Shown: positions 63,456 through 64,000 of the stretch, one piece after another
How the letters are laid out: every line of letters begins with the position of its first letter
How positions within the stretch are numbered: position 1 is the stretch's first letter
NCBI GenBank assembly: GCA_021155205.1
Contig: JAJNPS010000027.1
Span: forward strand, 14,043 to 78,042
Direction: 5' to 3'
Length of the DNA stretch: 64,000 nt
From: Rhodobacterales bacterium
GTDB lineage: Bacteria > Pseudomonadota > Alphaproteobacteria > Rhodobacterales > Rhodobacteraceae
The notes under the pieces: model-generated
What the model was told of the DNA's origin: nothing
The model's database searches: none
What the model saw: the letters and a program-made list of their open reading frames with translations, nothing else
Translations under genes and position numbers: made by a program

Positions 63456-63860
63456 TTTTCCTGAGATATTTATATTTTTCTGATGGTTAGGGGGCGATAG
63501 TGTCCCACCGCCCGAATTGTTGGCAGATGGTGGGACACTTTCTGTTGTTTGTCGGGACTGAGTGAGCCTCGCAAGGGCGCTGGCGGCGCGCAGTTTCTGG
63601 GATGCACTCTTGGTGTAGCGCGTGACTTCCTTGGAAGTCTGGTGACCCGTGATTGCCATGATCTCGAACTCGCTGCAGCCGATTTCGGCCAGCCGTGCTG
63701 CGGCCGCCTTTCGCAGCCCGTGGACAGAGCAGTGACCAAGCCCAGCAGCATCGCACCATTTACGGAACCGGTTTCCGAACCCCGCCACCGTAAGGGCTTG
63801 CGGTATTCGCTCAGCAGAAAGGTGGTGTCTCCAACGCGATCGTCTGCGTGTCTACGGTCC
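63399..63860 (-). pseudogene. Tyrosine recombinase (phage-type integrase), frameshifted C-terminal part
   Basis: Translation on the minus strand gives GDTTFLLSEYRKP in one frame and TVAGFGNRFRKWCDAAGLGH, CSVHGLRKAAAARLAE, IMAITGHQTSKEVTRYTKSA in the next, so the family sequence crosses frames at about 63791-63795, a likely 1-base deletion. Catalytic H-x-x-R, GH and Tyr are visible; the N-terminal half and Arg I are not recognisable within the window. The frame reads into the antisense of tRNA-Glu and stops at 63399. Exact upstream limit is uncertain. Confidence 0.75.
63499..63539. repeat. 11-bp inverted repeat within the integrase 3' end
   Basis: AGTGTCCCACC (63499-63509) and GGTGGGACACT (63529-63539) separated by 19 bases, between the catalytic Tyr region and the tRNA. 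It could be a terminator-like structure, an integrase arm site, or both. Confidence 0.6.
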
Positions 63861-63960
63861 AGACTTCGGTAACGGGGATGTCCCGGTCAAGCCCTTTTAG
63901 GCGTGAGATTTCACCCGCGGAGGAGCGGATGGGTTGAGGCAATCGTCTTTTGTCGCCCAT
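63811..63960 (-). CDS. Possible 49-aa ORF at window edge, unknown
   Basis: ATG at 63960 opens a 49-codon frame beginning MGDKRRLPQPIRSS and ending ALETPPFC, overlapping the frameshifted integrase segment. No family is recognised and no good RBS is seen. It may be a chance frame of degraded integrase or island DNA. Confidence 0.2.
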   Translation of the reverse strand: MGDKRRLPQPIRSSAGEISRLKGLDRDIPVTEVWTVDTQTIALETPPFC

Positions 63961-64000
63961 CTCGGGCCTGCCTTCGCCTGAGATCACCCCGGGTGCATGC

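Noticed and set aside
1..64000. CRISPR array
   Set aside because: No regularly spaced direct repeats of 24-40 bases were seen, and no cas genes.
1..64000. rRNA genes or replication origin
   Set aside because: No rRNA-like stretches, dnaA boxes in clusters or parAB/repABC genes were recognised.

Overview
The window looks like chromosomal DNA of a GC-rich alphaproteobacterium of the family Rhodobacteraceae (Paracoccus/Rhodobacter/Roseobacter relatives). The evidence is the gene order hom-glpX-recJ, the pccB/pccA/mcm block with a PccR-type regulator, the phaZ-phaC-phaP-phaR island with CTGC-N3-GCAG boxes, class I PHA synthase, thyX instead of thyA, bioMNY, and many small family-specific lipoproteins. 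About 60 genes can be supported. Most are intact and dense, with many 1-4 base ATGA/GTGA overlaps.

Left part (1-10.6 kb): propionyl-CoA assimilation. Methylmalonyl-CoA mutase (cut by the window edge), PCC alpha and PCC beta lie on the minus strand, with small envelope proteins between them. An ScfR/PccR regulator (9214-10611) carries two TTTGCAAA boxes upstream of itself, and related TTTGC repeats lie upstream of pccB. 10.6-15.8 kb: choline uptake and oxidation (betA, betI, choXWV) around a BetI-type palindrome. 15.8-21.2 kb: topA, a truncated-looking small ORF, a MetR-like regulator divergent from metF, and aroQ. 21.2-26.1 kb: an aldolase, a short acyl-CoA-ligase-like protein and a thiolase-like protein lacking its second catalytic Cys, meeting the biotin transporter bioM-bioN-bioY tail to tail.

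Middle (26.3-41.9 kb): gabT, dprA, dodecin, nrdR-ribD, a glyoxalase and thyX. Next comes a small accessory pocket (33.1-34.3 kb) with a truncated RAYT transposase fused back-to-back to an IS5-type transposase remnant, then an intact Phd-Doc toxin-antitoxin pair. A DUF2177 gene, an ArsC/Spx-like gene and cspA precede a complete four-gene bufferin operon (bufA-bufB-bufC-DoxX). This is a ribosomally made, MNIO-modified copper-binding peptide system whose best promoter overlaps the stop codon of thrS. Two alpha/beta hydrolases follow; the second has Gly in place of the nucleophile Ser.

Right part (41.9-64 kb): PHA metabolism (phaZ, phaC, phaP, phaR), a LysR regulator, a DegT-type aminotransferase, heterotetrameric sarcosine oxidase soxBDAG interrupted by a GC-rich BIME-like repeat, glutamate dehydrogenase, a three-gene TadG/TadE-like cluster, a small lipoprotein, hom-glpX-recJ, tRNA-Glu(TTC), and a frameshifted tyrosine integrase at the tRNA 3' end. 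Choline oxidation and sarcosine oxidase together suggest methylamine/betaine catabolism. PCC, PHA storage and biotin uptake form a linked short-chain acyl-CoA and storage theme. All calls come from reading the sequence alone; no database search was run.
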